From Nitrososphaerota archaeon (GTDB taxonomy: Archaea > Thermoproteota > Nitrososphaeria > Nitrososphaerales > CADDZS01): 38,206 nucleotides of DNA. The translations under genes and the position numbers were made by a program. Every line of letters starts with the position of its first letter. The stretch's first letter is position 1. The notes under the pieces were generated by a model that saw nothing but the letters and a program-made list of their open reading frames with translations, had not been told where the DNA came from and searched no databases. This document shows, piece by piece, positions 15,366 through 23,980 of this stretch. Location of the stretch: contig JABDCJ010000021.1 in NCBI GenBank assembly GCA_013288145.1, positions 1-38,206 on the forward strand, written 5' to 3'.

Positions 15366-16076
15366 CTATGGACTGCTCTGGATCGTTACTGAAATCAGGG
15401 TGGCTTGTGACGGATTAGAGGGTGGTGTTCCACCTTGGGCGCAAGATGCGGTCGGAAGGTTTCCAATTGCATCTACGACGCTCATTCCATTGATCACTTT
15501 ACCAAACACTGCATATTTTCCATCCAGAGATGCGTCATTGTTTGCGAGGTTAATGTAAAACTGTGAAGTCCCAGGAGTACCGGCGCCCGTACTAGCCATC
15601 CCAAGGTATCCAACGTCATTGTGCAAGGAAGAAGGGGCTTCGAATGAGATAGTCGTATTCGAGCTTCCTCCTCCCCAAGTGCAGGGCACTCCGGCTCCAT
15701 TTTTCGTAGTGGGGTCACCGGTTTGAATTACAAAGCCCTTTACGATTCTATGCCAGACCAGATTGTTGTAAAATCCTTGATTCGCAAGAGAAACAAAGTT
15801 TGCAACTGTCTTAGGAGTCTGGTTCTGAAACAGTTCGACCTCGAAAGTCCCTTGAGTTGTGACAAATTTTGCGTAGATCAATCCACTACTCGAAGTAGCG
15901 GTTGTTTGACTTGAAGTTGTCGTCGTGGTTGTGGAATGCTGCGCCGAGCTGTAAACAAAGTAACCGCCGGCTATTGCAATTATTGCAATTACGGCAATTA
16001 CTGCAAAAAGCGTAGTGCGGTTGGGACTGCTACCAGATGCGTTTGACTTTTTGTACTTTTTGGAAGTGTGGGGCAT
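15366..16076 (-). CDS. Membrane-anchored cyclophilin-type peptidyl-prolyl isomerase
   Basis: The protein has 236 residues. A basic cytoplasmic start (about 1-22) and one helix (about 23-43) anchor it. A Thr/Ser stalk (about 48-65) leads to a cyclophilin domain (about 68-234) outside the cell. Signature parts are WHRIVKGFVIQTGDP (active-site strand with the catalytic Arg), GTSQFYINLANN and LDGKYAVFGKVINGM. It should speed proline isomerisation in folding of exported proteins. Archaeal cyclophilins are usually cytoplasmic, so the anchor and stalk are notable. It stands alone, followed upstream by a hypothetical gene on the same strand. Confidence 0.9.
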   Translation of the reverse strand: MPHTSKKYKKSNASGSSPNRTTLFAVIAVIAIIAIAGGYFVYSSAQHSTTTTTTSSQTTATSSSGLIYAKFVTTQGTFEVELFQNQTPKTVANFVSLANQGFYNNLVWHRIVKGFVIQTGDPTTKNGAGVPCTWGGGSSNTTISFEAPSSLHNDVGYLGMASTGAGTPGTSQFYINLANNDASLDGKYAVFGKVINGMSVVDAIGNLPTASCAQGGTPPSNPSQATLISVTIQSSP

Positions 16077-16154
16077 GATCGAGATGAAACGCTAATCGTT
16101 TTGAAACATCCACTTTTGTAAATTTCCCCTCGTTTCACGAACATTGGAAAAAAA

Positions 16155-16556
16155 TTACCAGCTCTTATCCGACTCTATAAGATCCAAGACCGTATCTTCG
16201 GTAATTCTAACTTCTCCCGTCGGTTCTGTCGATACGACTCTATAGTTCACGTCGAGGCCTGCCACCGGTTCCATGTCGTAAACCACTTTGAAGGGTATCC
16301 GACCGAGATGATCTTTCGCAACTACCCTGTTCAAGAGAGCTTCATATTTCACACGCCGACTTATCGACGAAATGTACTGCTCCCTTTTTTTGGACCACAT
16401 TTCTACAGAACTTTTTCTTTTTGTGGCGACCTCATCTGAAGTTTTCTCGGCAAGCCACTTCGGATCGTCCCACTCAAACCGGTAGGTAAGGTCGATTAGT
16501 TCCCAGTTTAGCTTGCTCAGTTCAATGCCAATGTCTTTCGCGTCAAGAACCGACAA
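16155..16556 (-). CDS. Hypothetical soluble protein
   Basis: The protein has 133 residues from TTG. The N-terminal half is helical and charged (ELSKLNWELIDLTYRFEW, then a basic stretch to about 75). The C-terminal half has strands (RIPFKVVYDMEPVAGLDVNY). It has no membrane helix or metal motif. A short upstream frame (ATG at 16597, MDKNLFSIGTLLDIVGS) overlaps the TTG in another phase. It could be a leader peptide or the real N-terminus displaced by a frameshift. The family is not recognised. Confidence 0.6.
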   Translation of the reverse strand: MSVLDAKDIGIELSKLNWELIDLTYRFEWDDPKWLAEKTSDEVATKRKSSVEMWSKKREQYISSISRRVKYEALLNRVVAKDHLGRIPFKVVYDMEPVAGLDVNYRVVSTEPTGEVRITEDTVLDLIESDKSW

Positions 16557-16697
16557 TGTCCAGCAGGGTCCCGATCGAAAACAAATTCTTGTCCATTATT
16601 TACCTTTTCCAGAATCCTCGGTGAGCAGGAACCGCCGACATTCATTGAAAACTGATCAATAGTTCATTTTTTTCGCCAATCTTAGCGAAAGCTGTTG

Positions 16698-17123
16698 TTA
16701 ATGTACCGTCTTTGTCCTCCAATCGCCAATTTTAACTTCGGCTTGTTTGTAGTCAGGCAAAGCAGAGTTGATTCCTGCGCTCCAAGAGATCTTTGGAGTT
16801 ATTTTGATGTATTTTCCGGGACCGAACATTCCGGAATGATCTACAACTTCAGCCGTTCCGTAAATTTTGATTGTTCTGGGCTTCCAAGGTTGAATGGATT
16901 CCAGATCGTCAACCACAAAAGCTACTTTCTGGTTACCCTTAGAGACGTTCAGGTACTTTTTTCCGCGGAAAAATATTTCCTGTGTACCACTTCCTACCCA
17001 AATGGTATTTCCATCAAGTTGAAAACCTACGGGGACGACATCGGGTTGACCGTTTTTAGAAACGGTAGCAAGCCTGCCCAGTCTCTGACTCTTCAGGTAC
17101 TCGATCTCTTTTTCTGTGAACAT
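16698..17123 (-). CDS. PPOX-class F420-dependent oxidoreductase-like protein
   Basis: The protein has 141 residues with a compact split-barrel fold: an N-terminal helix ending in LKSQRLGRLATVSKNGQPDV, then VPVGFQLDGNTIWVGSG, KYLNVSKGNQKVAFVVDD and IKIYGTAEVV. This matches the short PPOX subgroup that binds F420 or FMN and reduces small substrates; the substrate is unknown. A TATA-like AAGGTTAAT about 25 nt before the ATG at 17123 suggests a leaderless transcript. It differs in length and sequence from the 186-residue PPOX protein at 11218-11778, so they are not recent duplicates. Confidence 0.8.
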   Translation of the reverse strand: MFTEKEIEYLKSQRLGRLATVSKNGQPDVVPVGFQLDGNTIWVGSGTQEIFFRGKKYLNVSKGNQKVAFVVDDLESIQPWKPRTIKIYGTAEVVDHSGMFGPGKYIKITPKISWSAGINSALPDYKQAEVKIGDWRTKTVH

Positions 17124-17200
17124 GGTTCCAGAAGGGGCGCGCTTCGAAGATTAACCTTTTGCCAGGACAGCCGGACGTTGAATCGAAATCGTCTCAATAA

Positions 17201-18757
17201 TCATCTGGAAAGAAATTGTAGCTTCTTCCGGATTGAGGAAGGCATCGCACCATAAAAGAACGTCTTGTCTTCGTCATTCAAGACTTTGAACAAGCTAAGG
17301 CATGCTAGAAAAATTCCCGCTCCGATTAAAGTGAACGGAACTATAGTCCAGGATTTGTCCGAAACGAAAGAAGTCAGCGTAAAATCTACCGAAAAAGGGA
17401 TCGCAGCTGCAAGCAGTGCTTTAACGTAGAACGTCCACTTGTCTAGGTTGCTTAGAAAGCTTCTCCCGATATACAACGCGACAACCATCCCAACTATAGC
17501 AGTCATCGACCTTGCTACCGCCGCACCGACAAGTCCGAATTGCGGTACCAGGACGAGGGAAAGTCCGAAGATGGATGCAGCCGTAAACCCACTGATAGCG
17601 AAAACCTGAATTGTTCTGCCCTTTGCCTGCAAAATCGAGTAAACCACGTACTGGACAGCAAAGAAAACATAGAATATTGCAATAATCTCGAGTGGTTCGG
17701 ACCCAAGCTGGTATAGCGCTCCGCCAGAAAATAGTTCGAGCAACTGTGGAGATACTGCCGCGACAAGGAAAGAAGCGGGCAGGACAGAAAGGACCACAAA
17801 CCTGATCGCAAGCCTCATCCCGTTTGAAATCTCTGAAGGATTCTTTTCACGGAACGAAGCTTCGGGAAGGAGCGCAGTAACAAGCGGCGTAATAAGAACG
17901 AAGTTTAGAACGTTTGAGATCGTCACCGCAGTATTGTAGATCCCCAGGGCTGAAGGATTAAGATCCCCTCCCACCACTACGAGATCCACTTCGGTCGTCA
18001 GGACGAAGAAAATACCTGCGATGCCAAGAGGAACGGAATACCTGAGCAGATCCTTGTAGGAAAGAGATTGCGAAGAATGCGCATTTTCAAAGCGCGGTGC
18101 CTTCCCGAGATCTGCAAAAAGAACCCGAATTGACCAGAGAATTAGTATAGTGAAGTAAATTATCCAGGCATAAAACGTCACAAGGAGATTGTGCGAAATC
18201 ACCAGTGCTATGATTGTAAAGAAAACCATCACAGTTCTGGCAACAAACAGCATTCCAGCAAGTGCTGTGTACTTTTTCAGTCCCTGAACGGTTCCTTGAA
18301 CAACCGAACCCATAGAGCTAGAAAATAGCCAGAGCCCGCCAACGTCGAATGCCTCTGTCCATGCCGGGCTTTTTGTGAAGAACAGAGACAGCGAGTTTGC
18401 AAGGAGAATGAAAGCTGCAGTTGCAGTAGCACTCGTAAGAAAAGAGAGGGTGAGGATTTTGTTCGCTCTCGATCTTAGCTCGATCCTATCATCAGTATCT
18501 GAAAGATATTTTGCAGCCGCATACTGGAGCCCCATCGGAGCGATGACAGCTGCAATACCAACACTTACAGCCATTGCGCTGTAGATGCCGTAATCTAAAT
18601 TCGGCAGAAGGCGCAAAAGTACAGCGAGGAAGACAAAGCCCAGGGCACTGGTCGCGAGGTTTTGGATCGTCAGCGATCCGATTCCGCGAGTGATGTGGCG
18701 GCTTTCTTCTGTTGCGTAAGATGTGTCATCAGCGAGAGATTCTTCCTTTAGCGTCAA
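17201..18757 (-). CDS. Polysaccharide/lipid-linked glycan flippase (MOP superfamily, Wzx-like)
   Basis: The protein has 518 residues from a TTG start with about 14 membrane helices, the usual size and topology for Wzx/PST flippases. Family features include RGIGSLTIQNLATSALGFVF at the first helix, APMGLQYAAAKYLSD and the repeated ITPLVTALLPEASFREKNP region in the second half. It probably turns lipid-linked sugars from the inner to the outer face of the membrane. It follows the GT-C-like gene by 28 bp and completes a three-gene glycan operon with the GT4 enzyme. No close ATG is available near the N-terminus. Confidence 0.88.
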   Translation of the reverse strand: MTLKEESLADDTSYATEESRHITRGIGSLTIQNLATSALGFVFLAVLLRLLPNLDYGIYSAMAVSVGIAAVIAPMGLQYAAAKYLSDTDDRIELRSRANKILTLSFLTSATATAAFILLANSLSLFFTKSPAWTEAFDVGGLWLFSSSMGSVVQGTVQGLKKYTALAGMLFVARTVMVFFTIIALVISHNLLVTFYAWIIYFTILILWSIRVLFADLGKAPRFENAHSSQSLSYKDLLRYSVPLGIAGIFFVLTTEVDLVVVGGDLNPSALGIYNTAVTISNVLNFVLITPLVTALLPEASFREKNPSEISNGMRLAIRFVVLSVLPASFLVAAVSPQLLELFSGGALYQLGSEPLEIIAIFYVFFAVQYVVYSILQAKGRTIQVFAISGFTAASIFGLSLVLVPQFGLVGAAVARSMTAIVGMVVALYIGRSFLSNLDKWTFYVKALLAAAIPFSVDFTLTSFVSDKSWTIVPFTLIGAGIFLACLSLFKVLNDEDKTFFYGAMPSSIRKKLQFLSR

Positions 18758-18785
18758 AGGCGCATTACCTGAAAATGGGGAACCG

Positions 18786-21257
18786 CTATAGGCTGGCGCC
18801 GAAGACAGAGAACACTAGGAAGGAGAAGAGCAGCACCGAGGAGAGAATGATTGAACTGCGAAGCAGGGGACGCGTTCCTGAAATCTTGTCCGCGGCTACA
18901 ATGTAACCCAGCAAAGTTAGGGCACCTACTGTGGTAGTCACGGTGAAGAGATCTATACCATGCTTCAGATTCTCAACCGAAGGGAGAAGGTCGTATTTGG
19001 GACTTCCAAACAGCATGTAGCCCGATCCTTGCGTGAAAGAGAGCGTCAGGAACGCGACCATCGCGCCGAACACAAGCATGTACATCCCGACCGAGTACTT
19101 TTCTGAAACGAGGGCGTAAACAAATCCAAGCGGCAAGATAAACACCCACCACTGTGGTTGTTGGGCCGAGAATATCATGAAAAAGACAAAGGCTATCATG
19201 GTATAGGTAACGAGGCTTTGCAGACCAAAATTCCGGCGCCAAACGAACACGACCGCAAGCGCGGCAAGTAAGAAGATAAGCGGGTGGAGAGCGGCTAGCT
19301 GAGGAAAGTTGGACATTATCGTGTAGGGAGTGTGGGGCTGTGCCAGCAGCAACACGGAGGAAGCTCCAACTGCTGCCGCTCCGATGAGGTAAATCAGGTG
19401 GAACTCAGGCGGATAGGCGACGAGTAAAATCAAGGGGCAGAGAAGGACAAGAATTGTCTTAATTTTCAATGGTCTTGTGAAAAGCGATTTCAAAAGAAGG
19501 AAAGCTAGCGGGATAAGTCCTACGAGCTCGATCATCGCGGAAAGCGTGAATGCAATCGACGCCTTGAAATCGTGGGATAGTCCACATTCATCATCTCCTT
19601 TTTTGAATAGGAAAACGAATCCAAGGACGATGAATGAAACTGTGCTCGCCTCGTACTGCCCCCAGACGGATGAAACGTAAATTGAAAGAGGATTCAGGAG
19701 GTAGAAGAAGGCAAATAATTTCCCGACCTTGCCAGGATTGAATTTGACGATCAGGTACGATATGAAAAGATCTGCTGTTATCGGGAAGGCTTTCAGAAAT
19801 ATTGACTCAAAGAAACCCGTCTGGTGTCCGAGGATGAAAAAGTCCTGGAATCCAAACTTGAGCAAGAGCGCGTAAAATGAGTAGGGCACCCAGTAGAGGA
19901 AGAACGTGAATGGCAGCGTGGGACCTAGTGAAGTTCCCGCAGATCCAAATTCAAACCAGCCTCTAGCCGAAGTTGCGTAGATACCGATATCGAACGGCTG
20001 AGCGGCGACTGGAGCGAGAGCCAATCGGCAAATGATTCCAACAGATACCGCTACGCCGATCTGCCAGAATTTGAAATCATTATCGTCGCCTCTGAATCTG
20101 TTGTACAGGAAGAAGGCCATTGTGATTGGCGCGACAAAGAGGAAGAAAATGAGGTAACCGTACCAGAATGATCCCTGCGTGGAAACTGTCTGGGCAGTGA
20201 CAGCTGGTGAGGAAGAGTTCTGTGAAGGAGTGAAAATGAAACTGACGCTTTGAACAGAAACATTGCTAAGCGAGCCCGTCTGTGCAACAACAGCTATCGT
20301 GTAGCTGTGAGTGGGTGGCAAAGAGTCCGGAAAAACTATTGGACTCCCCTTGGGATAGAGGGAGTAATCATAAGACGCTATGGTCGAACTGTAATGATAG
20401 AGCGAACCGGGAAGCGCTGTGCTTCCGTTTAGCTGGTAGATCTGGTAAGCAGTTCCCACTGGAGCGGAGATTTTGAGACCTAGATTGATCTTGTTCAGAG
20501 TCCAAGATGTATTCTCAGCCGTCGGAAGATGATCAAACGTAAAATAAACTGAATGATATGTAGTTCCGTTCTGGTAGGGGACGAGCTTATAGCTCAGGAA
20601 CTGCATATTTTGCAAATTAAGACTAAATGCAGTTGTTGCGTTCATGGCTGGCCGTTCAACGAATATTTCCACCTGACTAATGTTCTGGACAGCAGTGCCA
20701 ATGTTTTGCTCGGCAAGATCCTCGATGTTAGCCTGAATGTTTTCGACATTGCCTGTTCCAATTCTATGATCTAGAAAATCAGAGTTGTTCCATATCGGAA
20801 TCATGTTTTTTCCGTGTGAAGTGAAAAATCTGATTCCATAACCTGTCCCCTGTGAAACAGAGACCTGCGCGAAGAGAATCGGATACTCCTCGAGATTTAC
20901 AGATAATTTCCTCGTTATCTGGGCAAATGTTGGAGTCGGACTGGGCTGGAAAAAGCCTGAGAAGTTTACCGTGGCGGGTGAATTGAGCTGAGCAGAGGTT
21001 CCAGACTGAGCACCTGTCAGGTTCCATATAGTTGGAGCGTTGTCTCGATAACCAACGGTAGCGGTTAGCGGCTCGGCATAAGATCTCGAAATGTATTGCT
21101 GTCCATTTACTACCTGAAGGTTCTGCGATGGAACTGCACCGGCTAACCCTAGGGTAAGGATGACTCCGATCAGTAAGAGAGAGCAGACAATTTTCTTGCC
21201 CTTTGAGAGCCCAAGGATTTCATTCTTTAAAGAGGAAAGATACTCTCTTAGTTCCAC
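18786..21257 (-). CDS. Multi-spanning GT-C-like membrane glycosyltransferase with extracellular domain
   Basis: The protein has 823 residues from the GTG at 21257, which has GGAGGAG about 10 nt upstream; a TTG at 21275 would remove that spacing. One helix (about 26-46) is followed by a large beta-rich outside region (about 50-360) with many N-x-S/T sites. About ten helices follow (370-820). The segment NPLSIYVSSVWGQYEASTVS is typical of GT-C mannosyltransferase-like proteins, as is FDIGIYATSARGWFEFG with an acidic residue in the first long loop. It should use a lipid-phosphate sugar donor. It overlaps the upstream GT4 gene by 10 bp and precedes the flippase. The N-terminal ectodomain is uncommon. 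Confidence 0.75.
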   Translation of the reverse strand: MELREYLSSLKNEILGLSKGKKIVCSLLLIGVILTLGLAGAVPSQNLQVVNGQQYISRSYAEPLTATVGYRDNAPTIWNLTGAQSGTSAQLNSPATVNFSGFFQPSPTPTFAQITRKLSVNLEEYPILFAQVSVSQGTGYGIRFFTSHGKNMIPIWNNSDFLDHRIGTGNVENIQANIEDLAEQNIGTAVQNISQVEIFVERPAMNATTAFSLNLQNMQFLSYKLVPYQNGTTYHSVYFTFDHLPTAENTSWTLNKINLGLKISAPVGTAYQIYQLNGSTALPGSLYHYSSTIASYDYSLYPKGSPIVFPDSLPPTHSYTIAVVAQTGSLSNVSVQSVSFIFTPSQNSSSPAVTAQTVSTQGSFWYGYLIFFLFVAPITMAFFLYNRFRGDDNDFKFWQIGVAVSVGIICRLALAPVAAQPFDIGIYATSARGWFEFGSAGTSLGPTLPFTFFLYWVPYSFYALLLKFGFQDFFILGHQTGFFESIFLKAFPITADLFISYLIVKFNPGKVGKLFAFFYLLNPLSIYVSSVWGQYEASTVSFIVLGFVFLFKKGDDECGLSHDFKASIAFTLSAMIELVGLIPLAFLLLKSLFTRPLKIKTILVLLCPLILLVAYPPEFHLIYLIGAAAVGASSVLLLAQPHTPYTIMSNFPQLAALHPLIFLLAALAVVFVWRRNFGLQSLVTYTMIAFVFFMIFSAQQPQWWVFILPLGFVYALVSEKYSVGMYMLVFGAMVAFLTLSFTQGSGYMLFGSPKYDLLPSVENLKHGIDLFTVTTTVGALTLLGYIVAADKISGTRPLLRSSIILSSVLLFSFLVFSVFGASL

Positions 21258-22408
21258 TGCTCTAACTCCTCCCAAACTGCCATTGATTGATTTGCGGTAC
21301 TAAGGTCGTGGATGGAATCGAAAGCTTTCGAACCCATCTTCTGGGCTGCCGAAGGATTTTCTGCAAGATACCTTGCCCTTTGCTGCATCATCGGAACGTC
21401 GGTCGGATCGCAGAGGTACGAACTTTCCTCATCGACCAGGAGCTCTTTGACCCCGCTCCGCGTGGTAAGAATGGTGGCTTTTTTGTGTAGAGCCGCTTCA
21501 GCCGGAATAAAACCGAACCCCTCAAAAAGAGACGGATGAATAAGAAAACTTGCACCCGCATAGAGGCTGTGCATTATCGAGTCGTTAGAGCCATAAAAGA
21601 TCTGGAGATTGATTCCAAGCTTGGAGGCAAGCCGTTCGTACTCGTTTTTGAGTTGTCCCGAGCCAACGATGGCAAGAGTACAATCGTTTTTCAGCGGCTC
21701 CATTGTCTTGATCCCAGCCTGGAAGTTCTTGTAGGGGACAAAGGCTCCGACCATCATTACGTACGGTGATTGAATCTCAAGTGGAACTGTTTCCGCGGAT
21801 AATAGCCCGCTCTCGACCGGCGGGTAAACTACAACTGAATCCCTACCGTAAATGTTCTTGATGTATCTCGCCTGGTACTCGCTATTTGAAATGATCTTTC
21901 CATACCTCGTCACGGTTTGATAATCAATAATTCTCAAAATTCTCTTTGAAATAGGAAAAAAAGTCAGCCCGAGACTGCCCAGAATGTTTCCGTAAAACGA
22001 CTTTGTGGTCTTTTCAAAGGTGACGCTAACGTTTCTGTAATCGTCGCCATGTAGCAGATCCGAGTAAGCTGGTTCGAAAATGCTTCCAGAATACCAGGCA
22101 GTCTTTTTTCCCAGCGAGCGGACGATCCTGAAGGCGAGAAGGGGCTCCACGTGGTGGTGTATCAAGATCCTGTCGTATTCGTCAAGGTCTCGGACCAGCG
22201 TGAGAGATTCTGGGTCTCCGAGATTCTGGGGCAACGGCGTGAATGAGATCTTATTCAACTCCTGTCGTGCCCAGAGGTGCTTGTCAGTAAAATCTGCGAA
22301 AAGGTCAACATCCTTCCCGGCTTCCTTGAAGCGAGAATAGTGCACAAGCGCAGCTCGCTCAGCTCCACCAAATCGTCCAAATGCCTGAATCAGAATAGCA
22401 ACGCGCAT
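21248..22408 (-). CDS. GT4-family glycosyltransferase
   Basis: The protein has 386 residues with a GT-B fold. The acceptor-side start is MRVAILIQAFGRFGGAERAA; the nucleotide-sugar side has VMMVGAFVPYKNFQAGIKTM, LAIVGSGQLKNEY and the GT4 signature HPSLFEGFGFIPAEAALHKK with its E-x7-E pattern. It is soluble or membrane-associated and transfers sugar from a nucleotide donor to a lipid-linked or other acceptor on the cytoplasmic side. A TATA-like TAATATCG about 28 nt before the ATG suggests a leaderless transcript heading the operon. Its last codons hold the Shine-Dalgarno of the next gene. Donor and acceptor cannot be told from sequence. Confidence 0.9.
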   Translation of the reverse strand: MRVAILIQAFGRFGGAERAALVHYSRFKEAGKDVDLFADFTDKHLWARQELNKISFTPLPQNLGDPESLTLVRDLDEYDRILIHHHVEPLLAFRIVRSLGKKTAWYSGSIFEPAYSDLLHGDDYRNVSVTFEKTTKSFYGNILGSLGLTFFPISKRILRIIDYQTVTRYGKIISNSEYQARYIKNIYGRDSVVVYPPVESGLLSAETVPLEIQSPYVMMVGAFVPYKNFQAGIKTMEPLKNDCTLAIVGSGQLKNEYERLASKLGINLQIFYGSNDSIMHSLYAGASFLIHPSLFEGFGFIPAEAALHKKATILTTRSGVKELLVDEESSYLCDPTDVPMMQQRARYLAENPSAAQKMGSKAFDSIHDLSTANQSMAVWEELEQWN

Positions 22409-22933
22409 CGAAAAAGTACCCCGGCAAAAAACCTTCGATATTACACAATCAGAAATCAGCCTAGCAAGAAAGTAGAGGGAAGTGCACCCTTAGCTGGTTA
22501 GCATTGCAAATCCAGAGAAAACTTCGTGAGAAAGGGTGTTTGCGTTCTACGAAGTATTCAGTGGTACCAATGTTTGAGATTCCAATCTTCAATATGATCG
22601 AGTTGGAACGGGAACAATGTTACCGATATCAACGAATCGTAACTGTAGTTCCCAGAGTTGGGGAAAAATATTCTACGTCGAGGTTGATCGCCCCAAATTC
22701 GTTATAATGCGCAACGATGGTTTCGAAACGAATGATAACTAAACACGATCCAATCAGAATTCGAGCTATGACGTCAGCCGCTCTGAGATCTCAATTGTTC
22801 CGCGAACTTCTCTGACCATTTTCGAAAATCGAAAACGATCGCTGCTAATAATTGCCAATTTACAGCATCACTAGGATGACCGGTAGTCAAATTATCCGAT
22901 CAAGGCTAAGTATGATCACCGGGTTGTAGTAAC
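22409..22933. other. Intergenic region, no supported gene
   Basis: Apart from the TATA-like box of the GT4 gene near 22430-22440, I see no convincing coding frame. The stretch is A/T-rich with several TCGAAA words and a 12-bp palindrome ATTTTCGAAAAT (near 22820). No tRNA-like or other RNA fold was recognised by eye. Confidence 0.4.
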
Positions 22934-23098
22934 ATGAGAGCGAAACAGAAATTGGCTTTGAAGACAAATTCAACAAAGGCAAATACTCAGAGTAACCTCC
23001 TTTTCGTGTTCGTCTGGGCACTGACCTTCGTTTCGGTTTTTGAACGAAGTCTAAACTCTAGATCACAAGGGAACAAAAAACCTGCTGATCACGAGTAA
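22934..23098 (+). CDS. Possible 54-residue single-helix membrane protein
   Basis: From the ATG at 22934 the product has a basic start (MRAKQKLALKTNSTKANTQS), one hydrophobic helix (NLLFVFVWALTFVSVF) and a polar, charged end to TAA at 23096-23098. The positive-inside layout is sensible for a small membrane protein. It stands alone and ends 28 bp before the convergent methyltransferase gene. There is no motif, and chance cannot be excluded at this size. Confidence 0.35.
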   Translation: MRAKQKLALKTNSTKANTQSNLLFVFVWALTFVSVFERSLNSRSQGNKKPADHE

Positions 23099-23126
23099 TC
23101 AAGGCAGTAATTCTGGAATCCAAGCT

Positions 23127-23732
23127 TTAAGTCTTAAGGCTTTTCCAGTTTTCATCCGAGTACTCAATCTCTGCTTTGAGATCTCTCACCTGTTCTCGGT
23201 CTAGCGATCTCATCAATTTTCTCATGCTAGAATATTTGCCTCCCAGATAGTTTAGCACGTATTCTTCTTCGTCTTTCACCTTCTCAAAAGGGGTGACAAG
23301 TCTGTGGAAGTGACCGAAGAGGTGTTCCGATTTCAAGGGATAAGGCGGCAGACCGTAAAGAACTACCTTGGATCTCTGCTTTGATTCCCGGTGGATTTTC
23401 TTTATAACGCCAAATCCTACATAAATCACTGAATATAAAATTGTAGCGTTCCGGTAGGATACACTTTCGATGTCATCCCAGAGTATCTTGATGTTAGAAA
23501 AGCCCGATTTTTCGACTTCTCTCTTTGCTCGCAAATACCTGTAATAGTGGTCCTCAACTCCCACCGCGAGCTTCACCTTTGGAGCTGCCCAGATGCAGGG
23601 TCCGCCATAGCCGCAGCCCAAATCATAGAACACGTCTCCTTTAGATGGATTCAAGTAGCCCAAAACGCGATCGAACTCTCTTTTGCTCGACGCTCTTGGG
23701 CTGCCTCGCCAAGCTGCCGCCCTAGCAACCAT
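23127..23732 (-). CDS. Class I SAM-dependent methyltransferase
   Basis: The protein has 201 residues. Motif I is DVFYDLGCGYGGPCIWAA (about 33-50) and the next acidic strand is VKLAVGVEDHYYRYLRAK, with the SAM-ribose acidic residue in VGVED. After motif I comes ILWDDIESV (motif II-like) and TILYSVIYVG. The order of FYDLGCGYG, a helix, and then IE/VED resembles small DOT1-like methyltransferases of archaea, but the match is weak and the substrate is unknown. It has no membrane segment and stands alone. The ATG at 23732 is the first in frame. Confidence 0.75.
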   Translation of the reverse strand: MVARAAAWRGSPRASSKREFDRVLGYLNPSKGDVFYDLGCGYGGPCIWAAPKVKLAVGVEDHYYRYLRAKREVEKSGFSNIKILWDDIESVSYRNATILYSVIYVGFGVIKKIHRESKQRSKVVLYGLPPYPLKSEHLFGHFHRLVTPFEKVKDEEEYVLNYLGGKYSSMRKLMRSLDREQVRDLKAEIEYSDENWKSLKT

Positions 23733-23827
23733 ATTTGATTTCTACACTTTTTTCCTTGGTAGTTAAGGCAGTTCTAGTTTCAATATACCGAGAAGATTGA
23801 TACAGATAAAACAGATTTGGAGTTCAA

Positions 23828-23842
23828 TTTCTTAATAAGAAA
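23828..23842. promoter_or_regulatory. 15-bp perfect palindrome between divergent genes
   Basis: TTTCTTA-A-TAAGAAA is a perfect inverted repeat with a one-base centre. It lies in the 248-bp spacer between the methyltransferase and phosphatase-like genes. It could be an operator or the core of a promoter; chance in A/T-rich DNA is possible. Confidence 0.25.
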
Positions 23843-23980
23843 AGTTTGGAATATGGGGAACCTGAGATTCGTACAAGATCCCAAGAAAAGAGTCCTATGG
23901 CGAAATCAGATACACGTTTCTCTTCCTTCAGTTTCGCGGCACAAAAATCTCGCATCTCTTAAGAATTGAGTTCATCTCAT

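Noticed and set aside
23853..23969. 38-codon plus frame whose TGA overlaps the TTG before the phosphatase-like gene
   Set aside because: The TTGA overlap is suggestive, but the peptide has no recognisable feature, and the phosphatase start is better placed at the ATG 23981.
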